A DNA stretch of 64,000 bases from Microbulbifer agarilyticus (GCF_001999945.1 NZ_CP019650.1:1240001-1304000), one strand, 5' to 3'. Positions 38,657 to 48,465 are shown, counted from the stretch's first letter. The notes: generated by a model not told the origin, from the sequence alone. Numbers and translations: made by a program.

Positions 38657-39859
38657 ATGCCGGTAAGTGAAGTCAATCGACATAGTCCCGTAGAGATATT
38701 TTTTGTTTTTCTGAAGTTAGGCCTAACCTCTTTCGGGGGGCCAATCGCCCACCTGGGCTATTTTCGGCGCGAGTTCGTCGAAAATCGTGCTTGGATTGGC
38801 GAACATCAGTTTGCACAACTCCTATCAATCAGCCAGTTTTTGCCTGGGCCAGCAAGTAGCCAGCTTGGCTTCTGTATCGGACTTATTCGTGGTGGATGGT
38901 TGGGGGCATTGTGTGCTTTTCTTGCGTTTACACTGCCCTCGGTAGCTCTGCTAATCGTTTTTGCTGCAGTATCCTCTTTCTTTTCTGGGCCAATCGGAGA
39001 GGCTGTTATCCACGGTCTAAAGCTAGTGGCGTGCGCGGTGGTTGCGGATGCGTTGCTCGGCATGTCGAAGAACCTGTGCCCTGATGCAAAACGGCGGTCC
39101 ATTGCGGTGGCGGCAGCCGCACTACTTCTGGTGTTTTCTTCTTCGACGATGCAATTGGTAGTAATCCTAGTTGGCGGTATCTTGGGTGCCTCAGTGTTGC
39201 GCGGTGGGGTAGCTTCTGATTCTGCAGAGCCTCTTCAAGCCCCACTAAGTAGGCGCCTCGGTTTTCTTTTGCTCTTGCTGTTCTTGGTACTGTTGATTGG
39301 TTTGCCGCTGTTTGCAAGCGCAGCACCGAGCCTGCTATCGGTTGCCGAGGCGTTTTACCGTGCGGGTGCACTGGTGTTTGGCGGTGGTCACGTGGTATTG
39401 CCGCTGCTTGAGGATTCTGTGGTAACGCAGGGGTGGGTGAGCCCAGATCAGTTTTTGGCTGGCTACGGCGCGTCGCAGGCCATTCCGGGGCCAATGTTTG
39501 CATTCTCTGCTTACCTGGGGGCGCTGATCCCTACCGGTGCGGGGGCGTTATTGACCGCGGCAGTGGCATTGGTTTTTATGTTTCTGCCCGGGTTTCTGCT
39601 GGTGGCTGGTGTGCTGCCGTTCTGGAGCTCTGTATCCCACAGTCCGGTTGCCGCGCGCGTTATCGCGGGCGTGAATGCGGCGGTGGTCGGTCTATTGGCC
39701 GCAGCGCTGTATAACCCCATTTTCACCTCGGGTATTGAAGACACCCAAGATCTCGCCATCGCATTGGTAGGCTTCGGTTTGCTGGCGGTTTGGCGACTCT
39801 CGCCACTGATCGTCGTGTTGTGGTGTGTGCTCGCCAGTGTCCTGCCGGTTTTGATTTAG
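38657..39859 (+). CDS. chrA: Chromate transporter (ChrA/CHR family)
   Basis: 400 residues, two-domain (long-chain) CHR protein with ten or more membrane helices. Each half carries the family pattern: KLGLTSFGGPIAHLGYFRRE with QFLPGPASSQLG in the first, and FGGGHVVLPLLED with GASQAIPGPMFAF in the second. These proteins export chromate with protons and may carry other oxyanions. There is no ChrB or other chromate gene beside it, so its true substrate could differ. Confidence 0.93.
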   Translation: MPVSEVNRHSPVEIFFVFLKLGLTSFGGPIAHLGYFRREFVENRAWIGEHQFAQLLSISQFLPGPASSQLGFCIGLIRGGWLGALCAFLAFTLPSVALLIVFAAVSSFFSGPIGEAVIHGLKLVACAVVADALLGMSKNLCPDAKRRSIAVAAAALLLVFSSSTMQLVVILVGGILGASVLRGGVASDSAEPLQAPLSRRLGFLLLLLFLVLLIGLPLFASAAPSLLSVAEAFYRAGALVFGGGHVVLPLLEDSVVTQGWVSPDQFLAGYGASQAIPGPMFAFSAYLGALIPTGAGALLTAAVALVFMFLPGFLLVAGVLPFWSSVSHSPVAARVIAGVNAAVVGLLAAALYNPIFTSGIEDTQDLAIALVGFGLLAVWRLSPLIVVLWCVLASVLPVLI

Positions 39860-39934
39860 TACCCAGTTGCTTCTATATATTGGATTGCGGGCTTGAAGAT
39901 CTGAGCCTGTAACCATTTTTGTGGAGCTTTTCTT

Positions 39935-40339
39935 ATGCAGCGACAGGCTGGGAATTGTGCGGTCGCCAAGCAGCTATACGATGCGTTTCTCGCCGGCGAT
40001 ATCGACGGGATTTATGCTCTGCTGGATCCGAACATCGAGTGGGAGTTGGTGGGCTCCGACGAGGTACCACATTTTGGCGTTTACCGCGGTCTCGATGAGG
40101 TGAAGCGCTTTTTCTCCATCGTCGGTGATATCAACCGAGTCGAGTCGTTTGAGGTGCTTTCTTATACCGAGACGGAGAAGGGCGCTTATGTGGAGTGCAG
40201 AGAGCGCGGCCACTTCGTAGGGCACCCGCAGCACTTTGATATACGGTCTTGCCAGATACTTGAAATTGAAAGCGGGCGTATCGTGCGCTTTCGCATTTAT
40301 CAGGACACTTCGCAGATGGTAGATGCCTGGCGGTCCTGA
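39935..40339 (+). CDS. SnoaL/NTF2-like ketosteroid-isomerase-related protein
   Basis: 134 residues, cytoplasmic, a single NTF2-like domain of the COG3631 type: AKQLYDAFLAGDIDGIYALLDPNIEWELVG, GVYRGLDEVKRFFS and GRIVRFRIYQDTSQMVDAW. Function is not known. It is convergent with the DUF885 lipoprotein gene (27 bp between stops) with no clear terminator in that gap. Confidence 0.82.
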   Translation: MQRQAGNCAVAKQLYDAFLAGDIDGIYALLDPNIEWELVGSDEVPHFGVYRGLDEVKRFFSIVGDINRVESFEVLSYTETEKGAYVECRERGHFVGHPQHFDIRSCQILEIESGRIVRFRIYQDTSQMVDAWRS

Positions 40340-40366
40340 TGCGGCCAGTGTGTAGCCCGCTACTCG

Positions 40367-42235
40367 TTACAGTTCGTCGAGCGGTTTCTCCTCAAGCTTT
40401 GCCAGCATCAGTTCGCGGATGACCGGGACCGGCGCATTGCCGTAGCTCAGGAAGGTCTCATGGAACTGCTTCAAATCGAATGCGTCGCCCATCTTTTCCT
40501 TGATTTCATCCCGTAGTTCCATGATGTCCATGTAGCCGGCAAAATAGCTGGTGAGCTGCACCTGTGAGAGCGTGGCGCGGCGCCATTTACCCAGCGCTTC
40601 AGTTTTTTGCTGGAACCCCTGTTTCATCATCATATCCAGGGCTTCTTGCTCCGTCATGCCCTTCACCTGAATGGAATAGTCCAAAAGCGTGTTGATGACG
40701 GTGCGCAGGTTCCATTTGTAATACATCATCCAGAGTTCCGGCTCGAAGTTGCCGTAACCGGCTTCCAGCATCATGCGCTCGGTGTAAACCGCCCAGCCCT
40801 CAATCATCGCGCCGTTGCCGAGAATATTCTTGATGAGGCTTGGGGACTGGTTGGCGTATACCAGCTGCGTGTAGTGCCCGGGAATGGCCTCGTGAATATT
40901 CAAGATCTGCATCAGGTAGGTGTTGTACTCACGCAGAAAGCTTTCGGCGCGGTCGTCCGCCAGTTCCGCAACCGGCATCACGTTGTAGTAGGTATTGGCG
41001 TCTTTGTCGTAGGGGCCTGGTGCATTGATGGAGGCAATGGCGAAACCGCGCATATAGGGCGGGGTGGTGCGAACGACCAGCGGCTTTTCTTCGTCCAGCG
41101 ACAACAGGTCTTTTTCTTTGACGAAGGCGACAAGCTCAGGAATCTGTTTTTCAACCTCGGCCTTGAAGGTTTCCTTGGTGGCGTGATTCAGTGAAAGCTT
41201 TTCCAGCACCTTGTGGATTTTTTCCAGAATATCGGTCGGGCGTTTTTCATCGGGAAAATACTTGGGCCACAGTTTGTCTGCCAGCTCGTCCATTTTCAGG
41301 TGGAGGCGATCTTTCTCGCGCAGCGCACGTTCGTACAGCGACTTGCCGCTCATGCTGATCTGAATGTCGTAGCCAAATTTTTGTTCGTACTGTTCTTCGC
41401 CAATACGAAAATCTCGGAAGCTTTCGACGTTCGCCATTTTTGAGTGCATTGTTTGCAGGAAAACGACGTATTCATCGATTGCCTTGCGTGCAGCTTTCAA
41501 ACGGCTGAGAAACTGCTCCTGTTCGCGCGGGGACAGTCCACTGTCTTCGATCTGACTTTCCAGGGATTCACCGAATACGGATTTGGCGCCCTCATTTTGC
41601 TGGATGGCCAGTATCAACTGGGGTGCAGCGGGGTTTTTCAGGGTTTTTTCCGCAGCGGCGTAATAGGCGGGTACCTTGGTGAGGCGTTCGCTAAAGGTGC
41701 GTAGACGCTCGTCCAGCGGTGCGTAATCGGTATTCAGGATCAGCGCGAAACCGTGCGAAACATTGTAATCGGCGGGGTTCCACTCGTGCGGTTTGAATTC
41801 GGTGAGTTTCCAGATGGTTTGGTTGAGAAAATTGATGATCAGCGCAAGGTCGGTGCGCGCACCGGCGCTCAGGGTTTGCGGGTCAAATCCGGAAAATTGG
41901 TTCAGGTAGTCTCGCGCAAAGCTCAGTACCGCCCGGCGGTAGTGATTGTCCGGTACCTGGAGTTCACTGGCGACTTTGTAGTAGCCGTTGCTGATTGCCC
42001 ATGTGGGGAATAGCTGCCACATGCGCTCAATCATTTGTGCACTTAGGCGCTCAAATGTTTCTTCGTTGACGGTAGCGCGTCGGCTGGGTTTTTCTTCTTC
42101 GGCAGCGGATTCGGTTGCGCTCTGGTCGACGAGCGTCTGTGGTGTGTTGGCGTCAGTTTTCTCGCTTGGCGTATCTTTCGGTCCGCAGGCGCAGAGTATG
42201 CTGGCGAAAAGAAGTATCGCAGTCACTTGTTTCAT
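40367..42235 (-). CDS. DUF885-family lipoprotein, predicted metallopeptidase
   Basis: 622 residues. Lipobox ILCAC (Cys16) followed by an acidic/Ala linker to about residue 50. The remainder is a helical DUF885 domain; EAIPGHYTQLVYAN resembles the HExxH-like zinc motif seen in this family (related to M32 carboxypeptidases). It is probably a periplasmic or outer-membrane peptidase, consistent with the other exported peptidases in the window (S46, M1), but activity is inferred. It appears monocistronic. Confidence 0.88.
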   Translation of the reverse strand: MKQVTAILLFASILCACGPKDTPSEKTDANTPQTLVDQSATESAAEEEKPSRRATVNEETFERLSAQMIERMWQLFPTWAISNGYYKVASELQVPDNHYRRAVLSFARDYLNQFSGFDPQTLSAGARTDLALIINFLNQTIWKLTEFKPHEWNPADYNVSHGFALILNTDYAPLDERLRTFSERLTKVPAYYAAAEKTLKNPAAPQLILAIQQNEGAKSVFGESLESQIEDSGLSPREQEQFLSRLKAARKAIDEYVVFLQTMHSKMANVESFRDFRIGEEQYEQKFGYDIQISMSGKSLYERALREKDRLHLKMDELADKLWPKYFPDEKRPTDILEKIHKVLEKLSLNHATKETFKAEVEKQIPELVAFVKEKDLLSLDEEKPLVVRTTPPYMRGFAIASINAPGPYDKDANTYYNVMPVAELADDRAESFLREYNTYLMQILNIHEAIPGHYTQLVYANQSPSLIKNILGNGAMIEGWAVYTERMMLEAGYGNFEPELWMMYYKWNLRTVINTLLDYSIQVKGMTEQEALDMMMKQGFQQKTEALGKWRRATLSQVQLTSYFAGYMDIMELRDEIKEKMGDAFDLKQFHETFLSYGNAPVPVIRELMLAKLEEKPLDEL

Positions 42236-42440
42236 AGAGATGCTCGAACTTTTGACCGAATCTGTTGAAAAACTAGCACAGTCGTCTTGTTAGCAGGATT
42301 TTATCCGTACACTATTTCGTGTGACCGAGCTTACCTTGTTTCCGCTTCGTGTGGCGACTACAGTGTCAAATTCTGGATTTGTGGTCGAGCGCCACGATTC
42401 TACCCTCACTAATAATGAACTGTGCATAGAGGAGTCAGAT

Positions 42441-42785
42441 ATGACTGAGCTGGCAGCTCAAGCCTGCGAGGCCTGTCGTGCAGACGCACCACTGGTATCC
42501 GATGGAGAACTCGCGACGCTAATCCGCGAAATTCCGGACTGGACCCCAATGACCCGCGACGGCGTTATGCAATTGGAGCGTGTGTTTAAGTTCCGTAACT
42601 TCAAGCAGGCGTTAGCGTTTACTAATCGCGTCGGCGCGATTGCCGAAGAGGTGGGGCACCACCCAGCACTGCTGACCGAGTGGGGCAAGGTGACCGTTAC
42701 CTGGTGGAGCCACGAGGCGGGCGGTTTGCACAAGAATGATTTTATTATGGCGGCGCGGACCGACCAGCAGCTGGACGCAGAGTAA
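42441..42785 (+). CDS. phhB: Pterin-4a-carbinolamine dehydratase
   Basis: 114 residues. Dehydrates 4a-hydroxytetrahydropterin formed by phenylalanine hydroxylase, recycling the pterin cofactor. The active-site block [18 protein letters not shown] followed by [14 protein letters not shown] is complete. ATG at 42441 is chosen because AGAGGA lies seven bases upstream; an open frame extends further 5' without support. No phhA is next to it. It is convergent with tlyA across a hairpin. Confidence 0.93.
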   Translation: MTELAAQACEACRADAPLVSDGELATLIREIPDWTPMTRDGVMQLERVFKFRNFKQALAFTNRVGAIAEEVGHHPALLTEWGKVTVTWWSHEAGGLHKNDFIMAARTDQQLDAE

Positions 42786-42806
42786 GAATCTCTGCGGTTC
42801 CGGTAT

Positions 42807-42840
42807 CCAGGTTAGTGCTCAGTTGTGAGTTCTAGCCTGG
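42807..42840. terminator. Stem-loop between convergent phhB and tlyA
   Basis: CCAGGTTAG / CTAGCCTGG (one G-U pair) with an inner CTCA-GTTG-TGAG stem. It can fold on both strands, but no T-run follows. Confidence 0.45.
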
Positions 42841-42850
42841 AGTTGTGTGC

Positions 42851-43615
42851 CTAATCGCGCTTTGTGGCCCACAGTAGAAATTCGCGGTTACCGTCTCCGC
42901 CCTTGATCGGGCTTTCAATGTAATCCCGCACGGTAAGATCCAGCGCTTCACACAGCGCGCAGATTTTTTCTTGCACGCCTTGATAGAGGCTCGGGTCCTT
43001 TACCAGTCCACCTTTACCGATTCCTTCCGGACCTACCTCAAACTGGGGTTTTACCAGGCTCAGCAGGTGCCCCTGTGGCTTCAGCAGGGCGGGAAGCTGG
43101 GGCAGGATGAGTGTTTGGGAAATAAACGAAACATCCATCACCACCGCGTTGAAGCCCCCGTCTCCCCAGGGAGAAATTTGTTCGGTGGTGAGATCGCGTG
43201 CGTTGATACCTTCGAACAGGTGCATGCGCGGGTTTTCCAGTAATGCCGGCGCCAGCTGGTCGCGTCCCACATCCACTCCCACCACCAGTTCTGCGCCCCG
43301 CTGCAGCAAGCAGTCACTAAAGCCGCCGGTGGAGCAGCCTACATCCAGGGCGTGCCAGCCCGCGGGGTTCAGGCCGGTGTGGTCGAGAATGCCCGCCAGC
43401 TTGATACCGGCGCGGGAGACATACTGGTCTTCCGGCAGCGCTTCCACGCGCAGCTGGGTGTCCTCACTCAGGTTCTGGCTGGCCTTGGTGGCGGTGCGCC
43501 ACTGGCTTCCGGCTGCATCCGATACCTGTACCTGCCCGGCGTCAATCAGTTTGCGGGCATGGGTGCGGGAGCTGGCGAGTTGTTGCTGTACCAGCAGTAG
43601 GTCGAGGCGGGTCAT
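42851..43615 (-). CDS. TlyA-family rRNA 2'-O-methyltransferase
   Basis: 254 residues. An N-terminal S4 RNA-binding domain (about 1-60, LDLLLVQQQLASSRTHARKLI) is joined to an FtsJ-like SAM-dependent methyltransferase domain with motif I DVGCSTGGFSDCLL, then GVDVGRDQL and PQFEVGPEGIGKGG. Relatives methylate 16S and/or 23S rRNA ribose and affect capreomycin sensitivity in mycobacteria. The ATG at 43615 gives the standard MTRLD start; an in-frame GTG three codons earlier is possible. Confidence 0.92.
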   Translation of the reverse strand: MTRLDLLLVQQQLASSRTHARKLIDAGQVQVSDAAGSQWRTATKASQNLSEDTQLRVEALPEDQYVSRAGIKLAGILDHTGLNPAGWHALDVGCSTGGFSDCLLQRGAELVVGVDVGRDQLAPALLENPRMHLFEGINARDLTTEQISPWGDGGFNAVVMDVSFISQTLILPQLPALLKPQGHLLSLVKPQFEVGPEGIGKGGLVKDPSLYQGVQEKICALCEALDLTVRDYIESPIKGGDGNREFLLWATKRD

Positions 43616-43796
43616 GAAAGGCACTATAGTTCAGAAACAATGGAAGATTAAATCGCTGCCATGCTAACCTCAGTTTCCCGGATGCGGAAGACGCGGACAG
43701 CAGGTAACCGCCCGGTAGATCGTAAAGTAAGCAGACAACCATGTAACTTGGCAACGCGGTTACATAGCGGATCTGAATGATAGGAGTTGGTGTTAG

Positions 43797-45239
43797 ATGG
43801 CAAATAAGGTTCTGAGTAAATTCAGAGTGCGTAAAGGCAAGGTGTTCGAGGCGCCATTGGAGAATGCCCTGGGACGCCTGATGACGCCGTTCGATGAATT
43901 TATTCACCGCCAGAGTAGCAGTGGTGTACTGCTGATGATTTGCGCAGTGATTGCCCTGGTGATCGCCAACTCTGCATGGCAGGCGGGCTATGCGCATCTC
44001 CTTCACCTACCAGTCAGTTACAACTTCGGTGACTGGTCGCTGTCGATGAGTTTCCACCACTGGATCAATGATGGCCTGATGGCGATCTTCTTCTTGCTGG
44101 TGGGCCTCGAACTCAAGCGTGAGTTCCTGGTCGGCGAACTCTCCGAAAGGAAACATGCAGTACTGCCCGTGATGGCCGCCATTGGCGGCATGGTGGTACC
44201 GGCCCTGATCTTCTCCATGTTCAATGTGGGGACGCCCACCGAGCGCGGTTGGGGTATTCCCATGGCCACCGATATCGCCTTTGCGGTGGGCTGTATTGCC
44301 ATTCTGGGGAACCGGGTGCCGCGCGCGGTAGTGACCTTCCTGGTGGCATTGGCGATTGTGGATGACCTGGGAGCCATCCTGGTGATTGCCATCTGGTACA
44401 CCGAAAGCGTCAATATGATCGCGCTGATGGGTGCCTTCCTGCTGACAGCGATCTTGTGGCTGCTGAATTTGGCCGGGGTACGGCACTCCGCCGCCTATAT
44501 ATTTGTGGGTATCCTGCTGTGGTACGACCTTCACATCACCGGTGTGCACGCCACGCTAGCGGGGGTGATTACCGCGATGGCCATCCCGGCGCGCCCGAAG
44601 TACGACCCGGTGGCGTTCAGTTCCTTTGTTAAAGACATCATTCGCAGCTTCGACCGCAGCTTCCGCCCCGGCGACAAGATTATTGCCAACGACGCACTGC
44701 GCGCACGGGTGTCTGCGCTGGATAACGGCGTACACCTGGTGCAATCCCCGTTGCAGCGCATGGAAACGCGCCTGCACATTCCGGTGGCCTTCATCGTGGT
44801 ACCGATTTTTGCCCTGGCCAATGCGGGCATTCCAGTGGACAGCTTTACCAGTGCTGAGGCGGTACTGAACCCGCTGACCATTGGTGTGATTTGTGGTCTG
44901 GTGTTCGGCAAGCTGATCGGCATCGTCGGTGCCACCTGGATCGGCTGGAAACTGGGCTGGGGTGAACTGCCCAAGCATTCCACCTTCCACCACATCATCG
45001 GCGTCGCCCTGCTGGGTGGTATCGGTTTCACCATGTCGATCTTTATTTCAGAGCTGGCCTTTGCCGGTCAGAATGAAATGCTGATTCAGGCCAAGGCGGG
45101 TGTGTTGCTCGCGTCGCTGATCGCGGGTATTTCGGGTTTCTTGATCCTGCGCCGCGCGCCGATCGAGGAGTCCACCCAGAGCGAAGAAGTCGATGTTGTT
45201 GCTACCGCTGAGATGAGCACCGGTAGAAAGTTGCCCTGA
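43797..45239 (+). CDS. nhaA: Na+/H+ antiporter NhaA
   Basis: 480 residues, longer than E. coli NhaA (388) mainly because of N- and C-terminal tails and a cytoplasmic insert. About twelve membrane helices. The ion-site aspartate pair lies in LAIVDDLGAI and the conserved TDIAF precedes it. NhaA expels sodium in exchange for protons, which fits a marine lifestyle. GGAG lies a short distance upstream of the ATG. A GC-rich hairpin follows the gene. Confidence 0.96.
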   Translation: MANKVLSKFRVRKGKVFEAPLENALGRLMTPFDEFIHRQSSSGVLLMICAVIALVIANSAWQAGYAHLLHLPVSYNFGDWSLSMSFHHWINDGLMAIFFLLVGLELKREFLVGELSERKHAVLPVMAAIGGMVVPALIFSMFNVGTPTERGWGIPMATDIAFAVGCIAILGNRVPRAVVTFLVALAIVDDLGAILVIAIWYTESVNMIALMGAFLLTAILWLLNLAGVRHSAAYIFVGILLWYDLHITGVHATLAGVITAMAIPARPKYDPVAFSSFVKDIIRSFDRSFRPGDKIIANDALRARVSALDNGVHLVQSPLQRMETRLHIPVAFIVVPIFALANAGIPVDSFTSAEAVLNPLTIGVICGLVFGKLIGIVGATWIGWKLGWGELPKHSTFHHIIGVALLGGIGFTMSIFISELAFAGQNEMLIQAKAGVLLASLIAGISGFLILRRAPIEESTQSEEVDVVATAEMSTGRKLP

Positions 45240-45284
45240 TCGGTAACTTCTCTCGATAGTTCTTCAGATTCCTTTCTCAAACGA

Positions 45285-45313
45285 CCCCAGCACCATAAAG
45301 CGTGGTGCTGGGG
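45285..45313 (+). terminator. Stem-loop after nhaA
   Basis: CCCCAGCACCA (45285-45295) / TGGTGCTGGGG (45303-45313), a perfect 11-bp stem with a 7-nt loop, followed by a pyrimidine-rich but not pure T tract. Confidence 0.7.
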
Positions 45314-45321
45314 CTTCGTTA

Positions 45322-45369
45322 CTCTCTTCCCAGCTCTCTTCCAAACTCCCTTGCCAACTCTCTTCCCAA
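45322..45369. repeat. Four tandem degenerate 12-mers
   Basis: CTCTCTTCCCAG, CTCTCTTCCAAA, CTCCCTTGCCAA and CTCTCTTCCCAA follow one another without gaps. The tract is pyrimidine-rich, between the nhaA stem-loop and the 3' end of the next gene. Confidence 0.8.
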
Positions 45370-45397
45370 GTAAACACGGTAGACGCAGTCGCGCGTA

Positions 45398-45853
45398 TCA
45401 GAATACCTCGTGGCGCTGGTAGCGGTTGCAGCGATTGCCGCAGTACGGCTTGTCCGAGCGGATGGCACCACTGCTCGGGTGGACCAGAAGCTGGCGCTTC
45501 TTGTTGCCGTGGTAGGCGATTACATTCCAGTAGCCGTTGCGAAAGTACATGGCGTCAAAGGAGTGAAAGCCCAGTTGCTGCAAGCGTGCGCGGACCGCGC
45601 CTGCGCTCAGGTCAATCTCCGATGGTGTGTGCCCGTCGAGATCCGGCCCGTACAGCTGCGGGGGAATCTGGGGGTTGGTTTTTGGGCCGGAGAACTGGAA
45701 GTCCTGGGCGGAAAAGGGACCCGGTTGTTGTGCGGCGGCCCCGGCGCTTAGCGACAGGGCGGCGGCGAGCAGCGTCGCGCCGAGAAAATGACGCTTTCTG
45801 CGGGACTGTCCTTGTTGGAGTGGTTCAGTGGCAAACAGCATGGCGCTCCCCAA
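45398..45853 (-). CDS. Hypothetical exported protein with a PepSY-like C-terminal segment
   Basis: 151 residues. A basic N-terminus and hydrophobic stretch (about 21-42) ending in AGAAAQ form a signal peptide. After a Pro-rich region, residues about 85-133 (RLQQLGFHSFDAMYFRNGYWNVIAYHGNKKRQLLVHPSSGAI) have the strand-helix look of PepSY-like modules. The short Cys pair in YCGNRCNRY near the end may form a disulfide. No clear family. An ATG at 45841 is an alternative start. Confidence 0.65.
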   Translation of the reverse strand: MGSAMLFATEPLQQGQSRRKRHFLGATLLAAALSLSAGAAAQQPGPFSAQDFQFSGPKTNPQIPPQLYGPDLDGHTPSEIDLSAGAVRARLQQLGFHSFDAMYFRNGYWNVIAYHGNKKRQLLVHPSSGAIRSDKPYCGNRCNRYQRHEVF

Positions 45854-46036
45854 ATTGCCTTTATCCGGTCATTGATAGGCTGGGGAGGCGTCAATCCCAA
45901 GTGCTGTGGGCTTCCGGCTGTTGGCTGATGCACTTTGCGGTGAGTTGAAGGGTTGCTGAGACGGTATTTCGGCGCCGGAATCGCCAGTCACATTAGTGCT
46001 GCTAGAATGGCGCGCTATTTATCCAATCTGTGAAAA

Positions 46037-48412
46037 ATGGCGCCAATCATGACCATTAAGACTTTATACCGTCGCCTGGGCGCGGTACTGCTCGGATTTG
46101 CCGGGGCCTCCGCGGCCATTGCCGCCGACCCGCTGAACGTCACCGGTGACAAGTTCCGCCAGCTGGAAGAGCTGCTTCCCACCCCGAACACCTATCGCGC
46201 CGCCTCTGGTGCGCCGGGGCACGAATACTGGCAGCAGCAGGCCGATTACGATATCAAGGTCTCCCTGGATGATGACAAGCAACGCATCACGGCGTCTGAA
46301 ACCATCACCTACACCAACAACTCGCCGGACACCCTGCGCTACCTGTGGGTGCAGCTGGACCAGAACCGTTTCAAGCCGAATTCTTCCGGTAACCTGGCGG
46401 CGCCGGTAGACGTTGAGTCCATTGCCCCGGATACCATTCCGTTCCGCAGCTTCCGTCGCGAAGTGGTGTCCAGAGATTTCCAAGGTGGTTATGACATCAC
46501 CAAGGTGGCCGATGCCCGCGGCCGCGATCTGCGCCACACCATCGTCGACACAAATATGCGTATCGACCTGCCGCAGCCGCTGAAGTCTGGCGACGGCGTG
46601 ACCTTCCAGATCGGCTGGGAATACAACATCATCGAGCAGAAGGCGCTGGGTGGCCGTTCCGGTTACGAATACTTCGAGCGCGATGGCAACTACCTGTATG
46701 AGATCGCGCAGTGGTTCCCGCGCATGGCGGCCTACAACGACGTGAGCGGCTGGCAGAACAAGCAGTTCCTGGGCCGTGGTGAATTTGCCCTGGAATTCGG
46801 CGATTACCGCGTGGCTATCGAAGTACCGGCGGACCACATTGTTGCCTCCACCGGTGTGCTGCAGAACCCGCAAGACGTACTGACCCGCGAGCAGCGCGCG
46901 CGCCTGAAGAAGGCCGAGACGGCGAAGAAGCCGGTCATGATCGTGACCAAGGAAGAAGCTCTGGAAAACGAGAAAGATCGCGCAACTGCCCGCAAGACCT
47001 GGGTGTTCGAAGCGGAAAACGTGCGTGACTTTGCCTGGGCTTCCTCGCGTAAGTTCCTGTGGGATGCGCAGGGCTACAAGAAGGGCGGCACCGACACCAT
47101 GGCGATGTCTTACTACCCGGAAGAGGGTACGCCGCTGTGGGACAAGTACTCCACTGAAGCCATCATCCACACAATGGAAGTGTTTAACCGCTACAGCTTC
47201 GATTACCCGTACCCGACCTCTATTTCGGTAAATGGCCCGGTAGGTGGTATGGAATACCCGATGATCACCTTCAACGGCCCGCGCCCGGAGATCGATGAAG
47301 AGGATCGCTCCAAGCGCACCTATTCCCGTCGCACCAAGTACGGATTGATCTCGGTGATCATCCACGAGGTAGGTCACAACTACTACCCGATGATCGTGAA
47401 CTCCGATGAGCGTCAGTGGACCTGGATGGATGAAGGCCTAAACACCTACGTTCAGTTCCTGGCGGAGCAGGAGTGGGAAGAGAAGTACCCGTCTCGCCGT
47501 GGCGACGCGCGCAAGATCATTGATTACATGAAGAGCGAGAACCAGGTGCCGATCATGACCAACTCAGAATCTATTCTGCAGTTTGGTAACAATGCATACG
47601 GCAAGCCAGCTACCGCGCTGAATATCCTGCGTGAAACCGTGATGGGCCGCGAGCTGTTCGACTTCGCGTTCCGCGAGTACTCCCAGCGTTGGAAGTTCAA
47701 GCGTCCGATGCCGGCGGATTTCTTCCGCACCATGGAAGACGCATCCGGTATGGATTTGGATTGGTTCTGGCGCGGTTGGTTTTACACCACTGACAATGTG
47801 GATATCAGCATTGATGCAGTGAAGCATTACACCGTGGGTACCAAAAACCCGGATGTAGAAGGCCCGTGGAAGCGTGAGCGTTTCGAGGAAGAGCCGGAGT
47901 CTGTGACCAAGCAGAAGAACCGTGCGAACAAGATGACGCGCATTGTGGACGGCAAGCCGGAGCTGGCGGACTTCTACAATGAGCACGATGAGTTTGATGT
48001 GTCCAATGCGGACCGCAATCGTTACCGCGGTATGCTGGATGGGCTGGAAGACTGGGAACGCGATCTGCTGAAAGTAGAGAGCAATGTGTACGTACTGAAC
48101 TTCAGCAATATCGGTGGTCTGGTGATGCCGATCATCCTGAAGCTGGACTACACCGATGGTTCTTCCGAGGAGCTGCGCATCCCGGCGGAAATCTGGACCC
48201 GCAATGCGGCCAAGACTTCCAAGATGCTGGTGCGAGGTAAGGACAAGCTGCTGAAGTCGGTTGTGGTCGATCCGCACTGGGAGACTGCCGACGTAGACGT
48301 GGAGAACAACCACTACCCGCGCCGAATCATCAAGTCGCGTCTAGAGCTGTTCAAAGACGAGAAAGCGCGCAACTTGATGAAAGACTGGCAGGAAGAGTTG
48401 AAAGAGGACTAA
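46037..48412 (+). CDS. M1-family metallopeptidase, exported
   Basis: 791 residues. A signal peptide (1-31, cleaved near AIAA) shows it works outside the cytoplasm. The beta-rich N-terminal domain is followed by the catalytic domain with the exopeptidase loop VGGMEYP and zinc motif HEVGHN (His443, His447), with Glu466 18 residues later in WMDEGLN. This is the gluzincin pattern of M1 aminopeptidases. It should release N-terminal residues from peptides in the periplasm. ATG at 46037 or 46049 could be used. It is followed by the DUF6702 gene, which often accompanies such peptidases in related genomes (from memory). Confidence 0.93.
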   Translation: MAPIMTIKTLYRRLGAVLLGFAGASAAIAADPLNVTGDKFRQLEELLPTPNTYRAASGAPGHEYWQQQADYDIKVSLDDDKQRITASETITYTNNSPDTLRYLWVQLDQNRFKPNSSGNLAAPVDVESIAPDTIPFRSFRREVVSRDFQGGYDITKVADARGRDLRHTIVDTNMRIDLPQPLKSGDGVTFQIGWEYNIIEQKALGGRSGYEYFERDGNYLYEIAQWFPRMAAYNDVSGWQNKQFLGRGEFALEFGDYRVAIEVPADHIVASTGVLQNPQDVLTREQRARLKKAETAKKPVMIVTKEEALENEKDRATARKTWVFEAENVRDFAWASSRKFLWDAQGYKKGGTDTMAMSYYPEEGTPLWDKYSTEAIIHTMEVFNRYSFDYPYPTSISVNGPVGGMEYPMITFNGPRPEIDEEDRSKRTYSRRTKYGLISVIIHEVGHNYYPMIVNSDERQWTWMDEGLNTYVQFLAEQEWEEKYPSRRGDARKIIDYMKSENQVPIMTNSESILQFGNNAYGKPATALNILRETVMGRELFDFAFREYSQRWKFKRPMPADFFRTMEDASGMDLDWFWRGWFYTTDNVDISIDAVKHYTVGTKNPDVEGPWKRERFEEEPESVTKQKNRANKMTRIVDGKPELADFYNEHDEFDVSNADRNRYRGMLDGLEDWERDLLKVESNVYVLNFSNIGGLVMPIILKLDYTDGSSEELRIPAEIWTRNAAKTSKMLVRGKDKLLKSVVVDPHWETADVDVENNHYPRRIIKSRLELFKDEKARNLMKDWQEELKED

Positions 48413-48439
48413 TTCATTCCTGAAGTCTCTGCTTAGCTG

Positions 48440-48463
48440 ACCCGGTGGCGGTGCTGCCGCCGG
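48440..48463 (+). terminator. GC-rich stem-loop after the M1 peptidase gene
   Basis: CCCGGTGGC-GGTGCT-GCCGCCGGG (one G-U pair). No T-run follows, so termination efficiency is uncertain. It abuts a larger inverted repeat. Confidence 0.45.
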
Positions 48464-48465
48464 GT

